30,990 bases of DNA from JADJLQ01 sp034439915 (GCA_034439915.1 JAWXBI010000104.1:1-30990); one strand, 5' to 3'; shown: positions 8,300 to 16,900, counted from the stretch's first letter. Translations and numbers: made by a program. The notes: generated from the letters alone by a model not told the origin.

Positions 8300-8662
8300 T
8301 TAATTATGGTTATGCCCATTGGGGCCTTCATTTGGTTTAATTGCCATGACCTTTTTCAAATCCATATTACAGGTAGGACATTTACCGCCTTTATCATACG
8401 TTTTATCTCTTTCACATTTCATAGGACATTGGTATTGATCTGTATCAACGGATGTAACACTGGCTTTTAAGTTCATATTACACACTGGACATTTGCCTGG
8501 TTTAACATACGTTTTATCACCTTCACATTTCATAGGACATCGATAAACGGTATCGGCAATTGTTTTACTGGTTTTAGATTTTGTACTCGTTGATTGGGCA
8601 TTAAGAGCAGTGAAATAAAATACTGCTAATGCCATGAATAGAATGCACTTTATTTGCTTCAT
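8300..8662 (-). CDS. Exported protein with two HMBD metal-binding repeats
   Basis: A 120-residue protein with a signal peptide (cleavage near LNAQS) and two tandem HMBD modules. The first has cysteines 42, 46, 58 and 61, the second 79, 83, 95 and 98. Both keep the spacing C-x3-C-x11-C-x2-C with CPMKCE and CPxCNM cores. The C-terminus ends GPNGHNHN, another possible ligand cluster. It lies 25 bp from the adaptor gene upstream in the operon and 23 bp from the lipoprotein gene downstream. Most likely a periplasmic metal chaperone or buffer for the efflux system. The family call is firm; metal identity (Cu or Ag) is inferred from context. Confidence 0.87.
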   Translation of the reverse strand: MKQIKCILFMALAVFYFTALNAQSTSTKSKTSKTIADTVYRCPMKCEGDKTYVKPGKCPVCNMNLKASVTSVDTDQYQCPMKCERDKTYDKGGKCPTCNMDLKKVMAIKPNEGPNGHNHN

Positions 8663-8687
8663 AGTATTGATTTTGATTTTTAAATAT

Positions 8688-10355
8688 TTATTGATTCAGA
8701 TAGATCATTTTCATTTGGTAAACATTTGAGACCACTACTCTTTCGCCATCTTCTGCACCCTTACTTACCACAGTATATTTATTATTATTCTGGCCTGTAA
8801 CTATAAAATTGATACGGTATTGTTCGGCTTTGTTTTTTATAAAAATGGCTGGTTTGCCATTCACATCGGTTATAGCGTCGTTGGGTAACACGACTTGCCG
8901 CATGGATTCATTTCCAGTCATCCGTACATTAATGTTTTCTCCAATTTTGAATTGGCCATTTGGATTGATGATTTCAAAAACCACGTTCTGTGATTGATTG
9001 CCGGTATTTACAGTTTGTGCCGTGTTTATCATTTTTAACTTGTAAACCAGCGTATCATGGAGAGCAACAACACTGAAGGAAGTAGCTGTTTTCATTTTAG
9101 CAACATCAGCAGTAAATACCTGTGCTTCTGCAAATACCTTGTTCAGATTGGTCACTTCAAAAAGGGTTTCGCCAATATTTACCACGGCACCGATGGAATA
9201 GTTGAATAGACCAACTACGCCACTGATCGGAGAAGTAAGTGTTACCAATTTTGTATTTCCGACATTGCTGCCACTATTGGCATCAAACAATTCTTTGTTG
9301 CTTTTTGCATTGTCGTATCTTGCTTTGGCTTCAGTTACATCTTTTTTAGCAGCGATATCTTCAATCGTTTTTAATCTTTCATATTGTGCTTTGGCGGCCT
9401 CATATTCCCCATTCACAATATTTTTTTGAGAAAGGATACTGATTTGAGTACCGGCATCTACCTGTTGCTCAACTATTGCCAGCAGCTGGCCACGGATTAC
9501 CTGCTGACCGGGATTTACTTTCAGTGAAACAATTTTACCTGTTTGTGGCGATTGAATCACAGCCCTTCCCTGAGGTGCAGCGGCAACAGTCCCCAATAAA
9601 ATGGTTGATTGATTAAAATCACCGGTACTGATTTTTTCCGTTAGGATATTAAACAGGAATTGTGTTTCTTTTTCTATAATAAAGTCCGTAGATAAACCTG
9701 CGCTTTTTGAAGCTCCGTTTCCGTGATCTTCTCCATCATGGGCAGACATGGTATTGTAATTTGCGGTTGGCAATAGGCAAAAAAGTAAAATCACAGTTGC
9801 AGTTATGCTCCTGTTTCCCTTATTGTTTAAAAAATACATTACTATTGCTCCAAGCAGTAAACCTATTACTCCGAAAAACCAATTGCTGCGGTACCAGGGA
9901 GAATCGACTGCAGGTTTAACTTCAGCTACTGCCAGTTCTTTTCCTGTTTCAATATTATTTATCTGTATTAAATCAGCCCCCAGAGTGCCACTGATATGAG
10001 CTAATAAATTGTATACTTTCTTTTCAGGAAATGTTGCTTTGAGCTGATAGATACCTTTCTCGAGCAAAATTGCTGTTACATTGATCGTTGAGTTTCCAAC
10101 AACAGATATTTTTATATCGGCCGTATCCAGCGGTTTGTTGTTATTGTATTCACTTATAAAAAGTTTTAGCACTGCTTCTTTCCCGGGAATAATAAGATCG
10201 TACTTAATCAACAATTCATATTTATCAGAAAATGCCTCAGAAGAGAAATAGCTAATAGGGGCGGTCGATGATTTTTTACCAACATTATGTTCTTCACCCT
10301 CATGAGCAAAAGTAAAAACTGGTAGACACCATAAAATAATCAATATTCGTCTCAT
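8688..10355 (-). CDS. cusB: CusB-like efflux adaptor with long N-terminal extension
   Basis: This is the periplasmic adaptor (membrane fusion protein) linking the RND pump to the outer-membrane channel. The typical part begins near residue 225: a barrel-sandwich/lipoyl half (AVIQSPQTGKIVSLKVNPGQ, 265-284), an alpha-hairpin rich in A, K and E (about 300-360), the second lipoyl half (LTSPISGVVGLFNYSIGAVV) and C-terminal beta-barrel and membrane-proximal domains. At 555 residues it is about 150 longer than common adaptors. Residues 1-17 are a signal peptide, then a His/Glu motif (AHEGEEH), a beta-rich domain to about 150, two hydrophobic helices (159-176, 184-198), and a second copy of the motif (AHDGEDHG, 205-212). 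It overlaps the channel gene by 4 bases (ATGA), showing translational coupling. Confidence 0.92.
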   Translation of the reverse strand: MRRILIILWCLPVFTFAHEGEEHNVGKKSSTAPISYFSSEAFSDKYELLIKYDLIIPGKEAVLKLFISEYNNNKPLDTADIKISVVGNSTINVTAILLEKGIYQLKATFPEKKVYNLLAHISGTLGADLIQINNIETGKELAVAEVKPAVDSPWYRSNWFFGVIGLLLGAIVMYFLNNKGNRSITATVILLFCLLPTANYNTMSAHDGEDHGNGASKSAGLSTDFIIEKETQFLFNILTEKISTGDFNQSTILLGTVAAAPQGRAVIQSPQTGKIVSLKVNPGQQVIRGQLLAIVEQQVDAGTQISILSQKNIVNGEYEAAKAQYERLKTIEDIAAKKDVTEAKARYDNAKSNKELFDANSGSNVGNTKLVTLTSPISGVVGLFNYSIGAVVNIGETLFEVTNLNKVFAEAQVFTADVAKMKTATSFSVVALHDTLVYKLKMINTAQTVNTGNQSQNVVFEIINPNGQFKIGENINVRMTGNESMRQVVLPNDAITDVNGKPAIFIKNKAEQYRINFIVTGQNNNKYTVVSKGAEDGERVVVSNVYQMKMIYLNQ

Positions 10356-11539
10356 AATTGGCCCATTAAGTATTGATAATTGATAACATTCAGGTTAAGA
10401 TATCTTATGGCTTCAAGGTATTTCTGATACATGCCATAAGCTTCATTGCTATTGCGTAACAGACTGATATAATCAAGCTCTCCGCTGGTAAATAAGCGTT
10501 GTGAAGTCATTATAACTTCCTTTGCTCTGGGCAGGCCCGTTTGTTGATAATATTGCACAGATTGCCAACTGGCTTGTATTTCACCACTCGTTGTGAGTGC
10601 TTGCAGAGACAATTCCTGATGCAGCCCTTCATGTTTGTTTTGTAAAACCTGCTGTTCTGTTTTGGCAGCATTGATATTGCTGTTGTACTGTCCAAACCAC
10701 AAAGGGAGAGAAATGCCAAAACGGAATCGGTTACTCCAGACCGTTTCTTTTTCACCTTGGTTAAAATAACCAAAAGCTAAACCTGGCAATGCTTTACTTT
10801 TTTGCAGGGCAATATTTTGCTTGGCATTTAATTGTTGCTGTTGTAATAAGTGTAAAGAAGGATTAGAAATCAATGCCGTTGTTTCCGCTAGCAGGTATGA
10901 TTGTTGGCTGCTAACAGAAACGGTTATAGGCTGCACTATAAAATCATCTTTCAAGCCGGTGTGCCATTGCAGTTGTGCCTTTGCCGATTTTGCTCTGGTA
11001 ATGGCCTGTAAATATTGATTGTGAATTTCGCCATATTGCGTGTCTGCAAAAGTTTGTTGCAGATAGTCTATCTGCCCTGCGTTGAACTGGCGGATAGCAG
11101 CTAATTTTATTTTTTCATAAGAGGTATCCTGAATATATAATTGTTTAACCAACGAATCAGTAAACTGTATTTCCAGGTACAATACTTTTACTCTGTACTT
11201 TAGCTCTGCTTCTGTTATACGCTTTTCCTGTTGAGCAATTATAATTTGTCCCTTTTGTAAGCGGTACTGATGGGTATATACTGAAGGGAATTCAATAGAC
11301 TGTGTAATACTCCCTGTATAAAAATTACCCGTGGGGCTTTCCCAGAAAAACTCCGGGTTAGGTAAATTTATGGCAGACTTCAGCAATTGCTGTTGCTGCA
11401 CTACCTGTAAGGAAGCGGCATTGATATTCTTGTTGTTTGCCAGGGTTTTAGAGATGGCTTCTGCCTCTGTAAGGACAGGTTGTGCAATAGCCCATATAGC
11501 CGCTGAAAGTATAAACCCAGTAAGTATATTCCTGAACAT
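10352..11539 (-). CDS. cusC: TolC-family outer-membrane channel (CusC/CzcC-like)
   Basis: A 395-residue exported protein with a signal peptide (MFRNILTGFILSAAIWAIAQ) and a long Gln- and Leu-rich, helical body typical of outer membrane efflux proteins: LTEAEAISKTLANNKNINAA at the front, PNPEFFWESPTG, a TEAELKYRVKVLYLEIQF helix, a second repeat with NPSLHLLQQQQLNAKQNI, FRFGISLPLWFGQ, and FTSGELDYISLLRNSNEAYG near the end. It is on the short side for TolC proteins, as is common in Bacteroidota CzcC-like channels. Its TGA overlaps the adaptor's ATG. It forms the exit duct of the tripartite metal pump. Confidence 0.9.
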   Translation of the reverse strand: MFRNILTGFILSAAIWAIAQPVLTEAEAISKTLANNKNINAASLQVVQQQQLLKSAINLPNPEFFWESPTGNFYTGSITQSIEFPSVYTHQYRLQKGQIIIAQQEKRITEAELKYRVKVLYLEIQFTDSLVKQLYIQDTSYEKIKLAAIRQFNAGQIDYLQQTFADTQYGEIHNQYLQAITRAKSAKAQLQWHTGLKDDFIVQPITVSVSSQQSYLLAETTALISNPSLHLLQQQQLNAKQNIALQKSKALPGLAFGYFNQGEKETVWSNRFRFGISLPLWFGQYNSNINAAKTEQQVLQNKHEGLHQELSLQALTTSGEIQASWQSVQYYQQTGLPRAKEVIMTSQRLFTSGELDYISLLRNSNEAYGMYQKYLEAIRYLNLNVINYQYLMGQL

Positions 11540-11633
11540 GAAAGATTGATTATGGTAAACGTATTAGTCCACTTTGCAACAAACAAAATGATTTAATGCT
11601 GAAGCAGAAACTGCTTCATTTAATTTACACGAA

Positions 11634-12107
11634 TCAAATCTGGAAACTCTGTATAGCTATGCGTATATCAGGAGGTGGAGGATGAAGATACCGGGCTGTA
11701 TATTTTTGAGGAGGTAATGGTACCGTGTTTGAAATATCCGTACTAAAAAATGTATAAAAGAATGCTTCCAGCGCCGGCAAATTCATATTTATTGGGGCAG
11801 TCAGACTTTTATCCAATTGGATAAACTGTAAAACATCATCAGTACAACAATCATCTTTTTTGGAAGCATCCTTATCGTGGTGGTTAGCATCAGCGTGATT
11901 ATGTTGATGCTTTTTCGGTTCATGATCGTGATGGTGAGTCTTGTCATGTGCATCAACATGACCTGAACCTTCTTTATTTTCTTTATGAGGGATACTGTTG
12001 TACCCCATATCCAAACCAAGAGAACACGCAAAACCCAATACTATGTTCAAGGAGAACATGACCAACAAGGAAATTGCTTTAATCTTTATGGATGTCGATA
12101 TTTTCAT
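11634..12107 (-). CDS. His-rich exported protein, HYC_CC_PP-like
   Basis: A 157-residue protein with an N-terminal hydrophobic segment (about 10-28, ending GFACSLG), a strongly His-rich stretch (12 histidines between 41 and 77, including THHHDH and KHQHNH), a vicinal CC pair (87-88, DDCCTDD) and a C-terminal HPPPPDIR. This layout resembles the small Bacteroidota family called HYC_CC_PP, whose members lie beside copper-handling genes, although the first signature is FAC rather than HYC here. It is the first gene of the metal operon, 94 bp before the channel gene, with a good -7 box upstream. The likely role is metal binding or sensing at the membrane; function is inferred from composition and context. 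Confidence 0.75.
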   Translation of the reverse strand: MKISTSIKIKAISLLVMFSLNIVLGFACSLGLDMGYNSIPHKENKEGSGHVDAHDKTHHHDHEPKKHQHNHADANHHDKDASKKDDCCTDDVLQFIQLDKSLTAPINMNLPALEAFFYTFFSTDISNTVPLPPQKYTARYLHPPPPDIRIAIQSFQI

Positions 12108-12163
12108 TCTGACTGCTGCAAAAATAAGGATATTACTGTAATAAAACCAAAAAATGCGGCACG

Positions 12164-12171
12164 CAAAGGTA
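12164..12171 (-). promoter_or_regulatory. Bacteroidota-type -7 box of the metal operon
   Basis: Minus-strand TACCTTTG matches the Bacteroidota primary sigma -7 consensus TAnnTTTG exactly and lies 57 bases upstream of the ATG of the His-rich gene. No clear -33 TTG is present at 19-21 bases, so the promoter may need an activator. No operator could be assigned. Confidence 0.5.
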
Positions 12172-12245
12172 CATCCTGCTGTTTCTCAAAATGTTACATA
12201 ATTATGAGAAAGAGTTACAGAACTTTGTTGATAAACCGCTATTGT

Positions 12246-13214
12246 TCAGTTGATTTGAGATTTTAAGGATTCAACAAACCTAACAGAAACTTTGAAAACG
12301 GTCCCATGTCTGACTCCAGCCGGAAAATAGACCTGATCGGAGACGTCTTCCCAATGCAACAAATCTATTGATCGCACTGCTCCATATTGATGATCCCTGT
12401 ATTTGTCAAAATAGACATACCAGTATTTTTTAATTTTAATTGCCGTGGGACCTTCTGCCCAATATTCTCCGGTTATGGGTTTTGAAGGCAACGTATAGGG
12501 TCCGGTAAGTTCATAGGAAATTGCTGTTCTTATATTTTTTTGAGGAGGATCTGATGTTTCGTCTTTTAAAAACATCACATACTTATTATCTACCGGGACA
12601 ATGGTGGCATCAATTACATTAAATCCATGATCATAGAGTAGGGCGGTTTTGGAGAAATGAATAAAATCCGAGGTAGTCGTATAATACATGCGGTGATTAT
12701 ACTTATTCTCTTTATTGCTTTCAGTTAATGGGAAACGGCCGGGTATAGTAGTGGCCCAATAAATCATATACGTTTTATTTTTCGGATCGTAGGTGATTTC
12801 AGGGGCCCAGCAATTTCTTGCCTCCGCCTCCTGTTCCATAACGGGGAGGTATTGTTGATTTGTCCAATGGATAAGATCTTTGGACGATGCATATCCTATC
12901 CCTTTTTCATTCCAACTCACGGTCCACACCATTTGAAAGGTCCCTTTTTTATCCTGGATGATGCAGGGATCTCGCATGAGTTTATCCTTACCCGTTACAG
13001 GGATTAAAAAAGATTGATCATTGTTTAGGCTGGTCCACTGCAATCCGTCTTTACTGGTGGCCAGATGTAAACCATCTTCACCATTTCCTTTAAAATAGCT
13101 GAAAAGATAGACGGGTTTTTGACTCCATAAACCGTCTGTTATGAAGATTAAAAATGGAATGATTCGGACCATCTGACAAAATTTATGGACCAGGATACTT
13201 AGTAATGAGTTCAT
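12246..13214 (-). CDS. GH43-like five-bladed propeller glycoside hydrolase, exported
   Basis: The 322-residue product has a hydrophobic N-terminal region ending FLIFITDGLWSQ, then a five-bladed-propeller hydrolase of the GH43 / GH-F type. The three acidic positions expected in GH43 are visible: Asp in KLMRDPCIIQD (general base), Asp in NVIDATIVPVDNKY (pKa modulator) and Glu in YWAEGPTAIKIKKYW (general acid). Propeller repeats such as YASSKDLIHW, YYTTTSDFIHF and AVRSIDLLHW recur. A GTG two codons upstream is possible but the ATG at 13214 is preferred; a start at 13172 in front of the hydrophobic core is also conceivable. Substrate (arabinan, xylan or other) is not readable. The ATG lies 6 bases after the stop of the EthD-family gene. 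Confidence 0.85.
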   Translation of the reverse strand: MNSLLSILVHKFCQMVRIIPFLIFITDGLWSQKPVYLFSYFKGNGEDGLHLATSKDGLQWTSLNNDQSFLIPVTGKDKLMRDPCIIQDKKGTFQMVWTVSWNEKGIGYASSKDLIHWTNQQYLPVMEQEAEARNCWAPEITYDPKNKTYMIYWATTIPGRFPLTESNKENKYNHRMYYTTTSDFIHFSKTALLYDHGFNVIDATIVPVDNKYVMFLKDETSDPPQKNIRTAISYELTGPYTLPSKPITGEYWAEGPTAIKIKKYWYVYFDKYRDHQYGAVRSIDLLHWEDVSDQVYFPAGVRHGTVFKVSVRFVESLKSQIN

Positions 13215-13220
13215 ATGCAC

Positions 13221-13544
13221 TTATTGCTGGATCAAAACTTCATTAAATTGAATGACAGGCTCAATATCCGTGTAATGAACCATATCACCCTGCAGTTCGG
13301 CGGCATTCGGGGTAAAGGCAGCGATAAAATCATCCAATGAATCAAATAAAAAATGGCACATGGCGATATACGGTATTTTCAGGCCGGGCATCACCGTTCC
13401 GATACCTTTTTCAACGGACACCCCCTTATATCCGGGGTGCTTGCTCAACAATTCCATGGACCTTGGCATATGGATTTGCACATAATATTGAAAATCAAAT
13501 TTTGAATTGGGAAGGTTGGGGTAGAGGATGCTGATTCTGGTCAT
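13221..13544 (-). CDS. EthD-family protein (dimeric alpha-beta barrel)
   Basis: A 107-residue protein with the EthD pattern: MTRISILYPNLPNSKFDFQY at the front, then YVQIHMPRSMELL (the conserved YxxxHxP) and a middle segment PYIAMCHFLFDSLDDF, ending DIEPVIQFNEV. EthD-family proteins form small dimeric ferredoxin-like barrels. The first described member is needed for ether degradation, but most members have unknown roles. It is immediately upstream of the GH43-like gene and probably co-transcribed with it. Full length for the family. Confidence 0.85.
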   Translation of the reverse strand: MTRISILYPNLPNSKFDFQYYVQIHMPRSMELLSKHPGYKGVSVEKGIGTVMPGLKIPYIAMCHFLFDSLDDFIAAFTPNAAELQGDMVHYTDIEPVIQFNEVLIQQ

Positions 13545-13691
13545 AAATTCGTCTATATATTCTAAAGTGTACCGGAAAGGTAATTATATCATATTGATTT
13601 TTGAGGCCTACTTACTCTATGAAATTTTGAGCTTTGATAAGGTTTTCAAGAATTCGATGTTTAAGTTTCCCGCCCTGTTAATTTTTACTAC

Positions 13692-14045
13692 TTAGTTTAA
13701 AAGGCGATCCGGATCAAATGAGCCGTGAATAGGTTGAACAATTTCGGACAAGATTTTATCCAAACTCAAAACCTTTTTTTCTTTCCTGATCATTTTTAAA
13801 AATGATTTAGTATAATTTTCTAATACCACGAATAGCAATACATTGCTGAATTCACAATATTCAATGTTATACTGACAGGGGTGATCAAAAGTCAACAAAA
13901 AATCCCTGATCTCCCGTTCAGTGATTTTGAAGATGTTTGCCTCTGTTTTGGCAAGTGTTTCGTTATCGCATTTAGGAACCGACTGACTGAAAACAACAAG
14001 ATCCTTGAAGTTTCAATAAATTTAAACGAAAAGTAATTTTTTCAT
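13692..14045 (-). pseudogene. Small exported protein gene with two in-frame stops in the signal peptide
   Basis: Reading from the ATG at 14045, 5 bases after the serine dehydratase stop codon, the frame starts MKKLLFV, then meets TAA (14022-14024), two codons, TGA (14013-14015), and then stays open for 106 codons to the TAA at 13692. With the stops read through, the beginning looks like a normal signal peptide ending VVFSQS. The mature part (VPKCDNETLAKTEANIFKIT, then HPCQYNIEYCEFSNVLLFV, ending GSFDPDRLLN) has a natural composition with three cysteines. No ATG follows the stops until well inside the mature part, so an intact short gene is unlikely. I do not recognise the family. Alternatives are a TTG-started 68-residue protein from 13898, or sequencing error. 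Confidence 0.5.
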
Positions 14046-14050
14046 TTCAT

Positions 14051-15472
14051 TCAACATTCCGGCACATTCACCGATATATTCATTGCCAATCCACCCTCTG
14101 CCGTCTCCTTATATTTATCATTCATATCCAAGGCCGTTTCCCACATGGTTTTGATCACCGCATCCAAAGATACCTTGGCCTGGTCCGGGTTGCTTTCCAT
14201 GGCGATATGGGCAGCGGTGATGGCTTTGATTGCGCCCATCGTATTTCGTTCGATACAGGGTATCTGAACTAAACCCCCGATGGGATCACAGGTAAGCCCC
14301 AGGTGGTGTTCCATGGCGATCTCTGCTGCCATCAATACCTGTTTATAGTCCCCGCCTATACACAAAGTCAACGCTCCGGCCGCCATAGCCGACGAAACTC
14401 CTATCTCAGCCTGGCATCCGCCCATAGCCGCGCTGATGGTAGCTCCCTTTTTAAATATACTGCCCAACTCTCCCGCTGTCAGCAAAAAGCGGATGATGTC
14501 TTCTTCTTTTTTCTCCGGGCCAAAACAAAGATGATACAAGAGTACTGCAGGGATCACACCTGCAGCTCCGTTGGTAGGTGCAGTGACCACCCGGCCAAAA
14601 GAAGCATTGACTTCATTGACCGCAAGGGCAAAACACGATATCCATTTATTGATCGACTCAAAATCATGGCGGCTGCTACGGATCGCTTTTACCCATTCTT
14701 CGGGGTTATGATATTCCAATCCGGGTGAAATCAATTTTTTACTTATGGTCGCCGCTCTTCTGGTGACCTGCAATCCTCCGGGCAGGAAGCCCTCTGTATG
14801 ACACCCCTGATAAGCGCAATCCAACATCACACGGTAAATCCCAAGTAGTCCCTGTTTGATTTCTTCCGCAGACTTCCATTTCAACTCATTCTGCCAAACG
14901 ACTTCATCGATTTGGAGTGCACTGTTGCGGCAATAGGCTTCCAGATCTGCGCTGACCTGGATAGGATAAGGTAGTTGTATGTCAGAGAGATCACCACTTT
15001 CCGCTTCTTTAATGACAAAACCCCCGCCAATAGAAAAATATTCAGCGCTATAATTTTTTCCATCCTCTATTGCGGCAGTACAACGCATTCCATTGGGATG
15101 AAAAGGCAGGTTTTCTTTAACATTGAATATTAAATCCTGAGCCGGATTAAAGGGAATGGAACGTTGACCACCCGGTTTGATGTAATTAGATTGCCGGATG
15201 GTTTTAATGATTTCCTGAATTGATGTTTCCGGTATACTCACCGGATCATAGCCACTCAGACCCAACAACACCGCAATATCCGTACCGTGCCCAAGTCCGG
15301 TCTTGGCCAATGGACCGTAAAGATCAACCCGAATGGAAACCACCTTTTCGAGTAGTTGGTTCTCCATCAGTTCGTTTACAAACCTCTGGGCTGCTCTCCA
15401 GGGGCCCATCGTATGGGAACTGCTAGGCCCTATACCAATCTTGAAAATATCAAAAACCGAGATCCTTTCCAT
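14051..15472 (-). CDS. sdaA: L-serine ammonia-lyase (iron-sulfur L-serine dehydratase)
   Basis: The 473-residue product is a single-chain Fe-S L-serine dehydratase that converts L-serine to pyruvate and ammonia. The beta-type front part is recognised by ERISVFDIFKIGIGPSSSHT and GPWRAAQRF; the catalytic alpha part by NEVNASFGRVVTAPTNGAAG, GAAGVIPAVL, ISAAMGGCQAEIGVSSAMAA, and CDPIGGLVQIPCIERN, whose cysteines are the expected cluster ligands. The open frame extends 13 codons upstream, but the ATG at 15472 gives the standard N-terminus. That ATG shares one base with the TGA of the M14 peptidase gene (TGATG), so translation is likely coupled. Confidence 0.95.
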   Translation of the reverse strand: MERISVFDIFKIGIGPSSSHTMGPWRAAQRFVNELMENQLLEKVVSIRVDLYGPLAKTGLGHGTDIAVLLGLSGYDPVSIPETSIQEIIKTIRQSNYIKPGGQRSIPFNPAQDLIFNVKENLPFHPNGMRCTAAIEDGKNYSAEYFSIGGGFVIKEAESGDLSDIQLPYPIQVSADLEAYCRNSALQIDEVVWQNELKWKSAEEIKQGLLGIYRVMLDCAYQGCHTEGFLPGGLQVTRRAATISKKLISPGLEYHNPEEWVKAIRSSRHDFESINKWISCFALAVNEVNASFGRVVTAPTNGAAGVIPAVLLYHLCFGPEKKEEDIIRFLLTAGELGSIFKKGATISAAMGGCQAEIGVSSAMAAGALTLCIGGDYKQVLMAAEIAMEHHLGLTCDPIGGLVQIPCIERNTMGAIKAITAAHIAMESNPDQAKVSLDAVIKTMWETALDMNDKYKETAEGGLAMNISVNVPEC

Positions 15473-16875
15473 CAGGGCTTCAGGGGTAATACATTTCCAT
15501 TCATCAAACAAGCGACGACCACCCCGTTTTCATAAATCAATGCATTGGGATTGAATCCCAGCATTAAAGCATTGTTTTTGTTTTCATGAGGCCCAAGGAT
15601 CTGAAGTAAGTTTGTTTCCCGGATCTCTGTGGGCGGTGTTTCTTCCAATCGTACTTCAGTGTATCCCTGACGGAGCAGTTCCACCTGATTGATTTTATGG
15701 AGACGTTTGTAGTTTTTCAACAAAACCGGATATGTTTTGCCTGCAACCATTTTTTTACCGGTGCCATCCCATTCTTTATAACCCTTGAATACCGATAAGT
15801 CACCCATGTCGGCGATGTAAGCCTTGCCGGTTGTTTCAGCAACGTTTAAGGAAATATCACTCCGGTATTCCATATTATTCAGGGTTAAGACGACATTGCG
15901 AATCACCAGGTCGTTGAGCCGGTTTTTATTTTCCGGGATGGACCAGTAGTCGCTTATATTATTTTGATAATAGGAGTTATCTGCTATAGCCTGAAGACAC
16001 ATCAGGATCGCCCCAAAATTTACCTTTCGTAAAAATTGTTTTTCCGGATCATTATCATAGGCTCCGGTTTCGATAAGTATAGTACTGGTACCCCATTTTT
16101 GAATATTATCCCCAAATGCCCTGGGCTCAAATTCATCATCGTATCTTCCAACCCCATTGGGAATCACCGATTGTAAGGCCAGTTGCATTTTTGCTATTAA
16201 CAACATCGCCCTGGCCCGGATAGCATTAATCTCTTTCTCCACATTATACGCAGGTGCCAGCAAAGAAATAGACGCCGGTCTTTTTAAATCTCCGGCGGTA
16301 TAATATTTACTTTGATCATGAAGATTAAACCCAAAGTCGGGTTGTAAGCTATCGCGGATCGATTTGAGTAGCCTGGCTTCGGGGCTTTGCAGAAAAAGTG
16401 CATCCCGGTTGATATCTATCTGCTGTGCATTACGGCGGACAAATAATTCTGCCCCGTCAGGGTTGAGCATGGGAATAAAATATAAACTACATTCTTCCAA
16501 TAGGTTGGGTGTTAACCCGTTTTCTATTCCACCGCGTTTGAGATAGTTGAATATATCCAACAGGGCCATGGTAGCGGTGGATTCGTCTCCATGCATCTGA
16601 CTCCATAATAATACTTTTTTATTTCCTTTACCAATACGAACCAGATATATGGGTTTGCCCAAAAATGATTTTCCAACCGGTTTAACTTCGAAACGTGGAT
16701 CCTCACTAAGTTTGAGAATAAGCCCTTCAATATCCTGGAGTTTGAATTTTTTTGTCGTGATGGACGGCTCCTGGTATTCCCGGTGCAGGTTGAAAAAGTC
16801 AGGAGGACCAGGTTGAGCAGATATTGAAGCCCCCAAAATGGTGGACAGAAGGGAAACAAAGAGGACTATTTTCAT
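15472..16875 (-). CDS. Exported M14-family zinc carboxypeptidase
   Basis: A 467-residue protein with a signal peptide (MKIVLFVSLLSTILGASISA) and an M14 metallocarboxypeptidase domain. Zinc ligands are visible as HGDE (His95, Glu98) and the later His in FNLHDQ (His186). The substrate-binding Asn-Arg pair is DINRD (156-157) and the catalytic glutamate is in STILIETGAYDND (Glu269). The C-terminal third (about 300-467) is a beta-rich extension. It probably trims peptides or peptidoglycan fragments outside the cytoplasm; the substrate is unknown. It precedes and slightly overlaps the serine dehydratase gene, perhaps linking peptide breakdown to amino acid catabolism. Confidence 0.9.
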   Translation of the reverse strand: MKIVLFVSLLSTILGASISAQPGPPDFFNLHREYQEPSITTKKFKLQDIEGLILKLSEDPRFEVKPVGKSFLGKPIYLVRIGKGNKKVLLWSQMHGDESTATMALLDIFNYLKRGGIENGLTPNLLEECSLYFIPMLNPDGAELFVRRNAQQIDINRDALFLQSPEARLLKSIRDSLQPDFGFNLHDQSKYYTAGDLKRPASISLLAPAYNVEKEINAIRARAMLLIAKMQLALQSVIPNGVGRYDDEFEPRAFGDNIQKWGTSTILIETGAYDNDPEKQFLRKVNFGAILMCLQAIADNSYYQNNISDYWSIPENKNRLNDLVIRNVVLTLNNMEYRSDISLNVAETTGKAYIADMGDLSVFKGYKEWDGTGKKMVAGKTYPVLLKNYKRLHKINQVELLRQGYTEVRLEETPPTEIRETNLLQILGPHENKNNALMLGFNPNALIYENGVVVACLMNGNVLPLKP

Positions 16876-16892
16876 GGTACGGGCTTGATCTC

Positions 16893-16900
16893 CAAAAATA
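16893..16900 (-). promoter_or_regulatory. -7 box before the M14 peptidase gene
   Basis: Minus-strand TATTTTTG matches TAnnTTTG, 18 bases upstream of the ATG at 16875, implying a very short 5' leader. No good -33 TTG is seen. Confidence 0.45.

Noticed and set aside
11801..12031. A 76-residue minus-strand frame rich in Met, Thr and Ile
   Set aside because: It is the out-of-frame shadow of the His-rich codons (CAT/CAC) of the 11634-12107 gene.
14303..14728. A 141-codon plus-strand open frame
   Set aside because: It lies fully antisense to the conserved catalytic part of L-serine dehydratase and has no family features.
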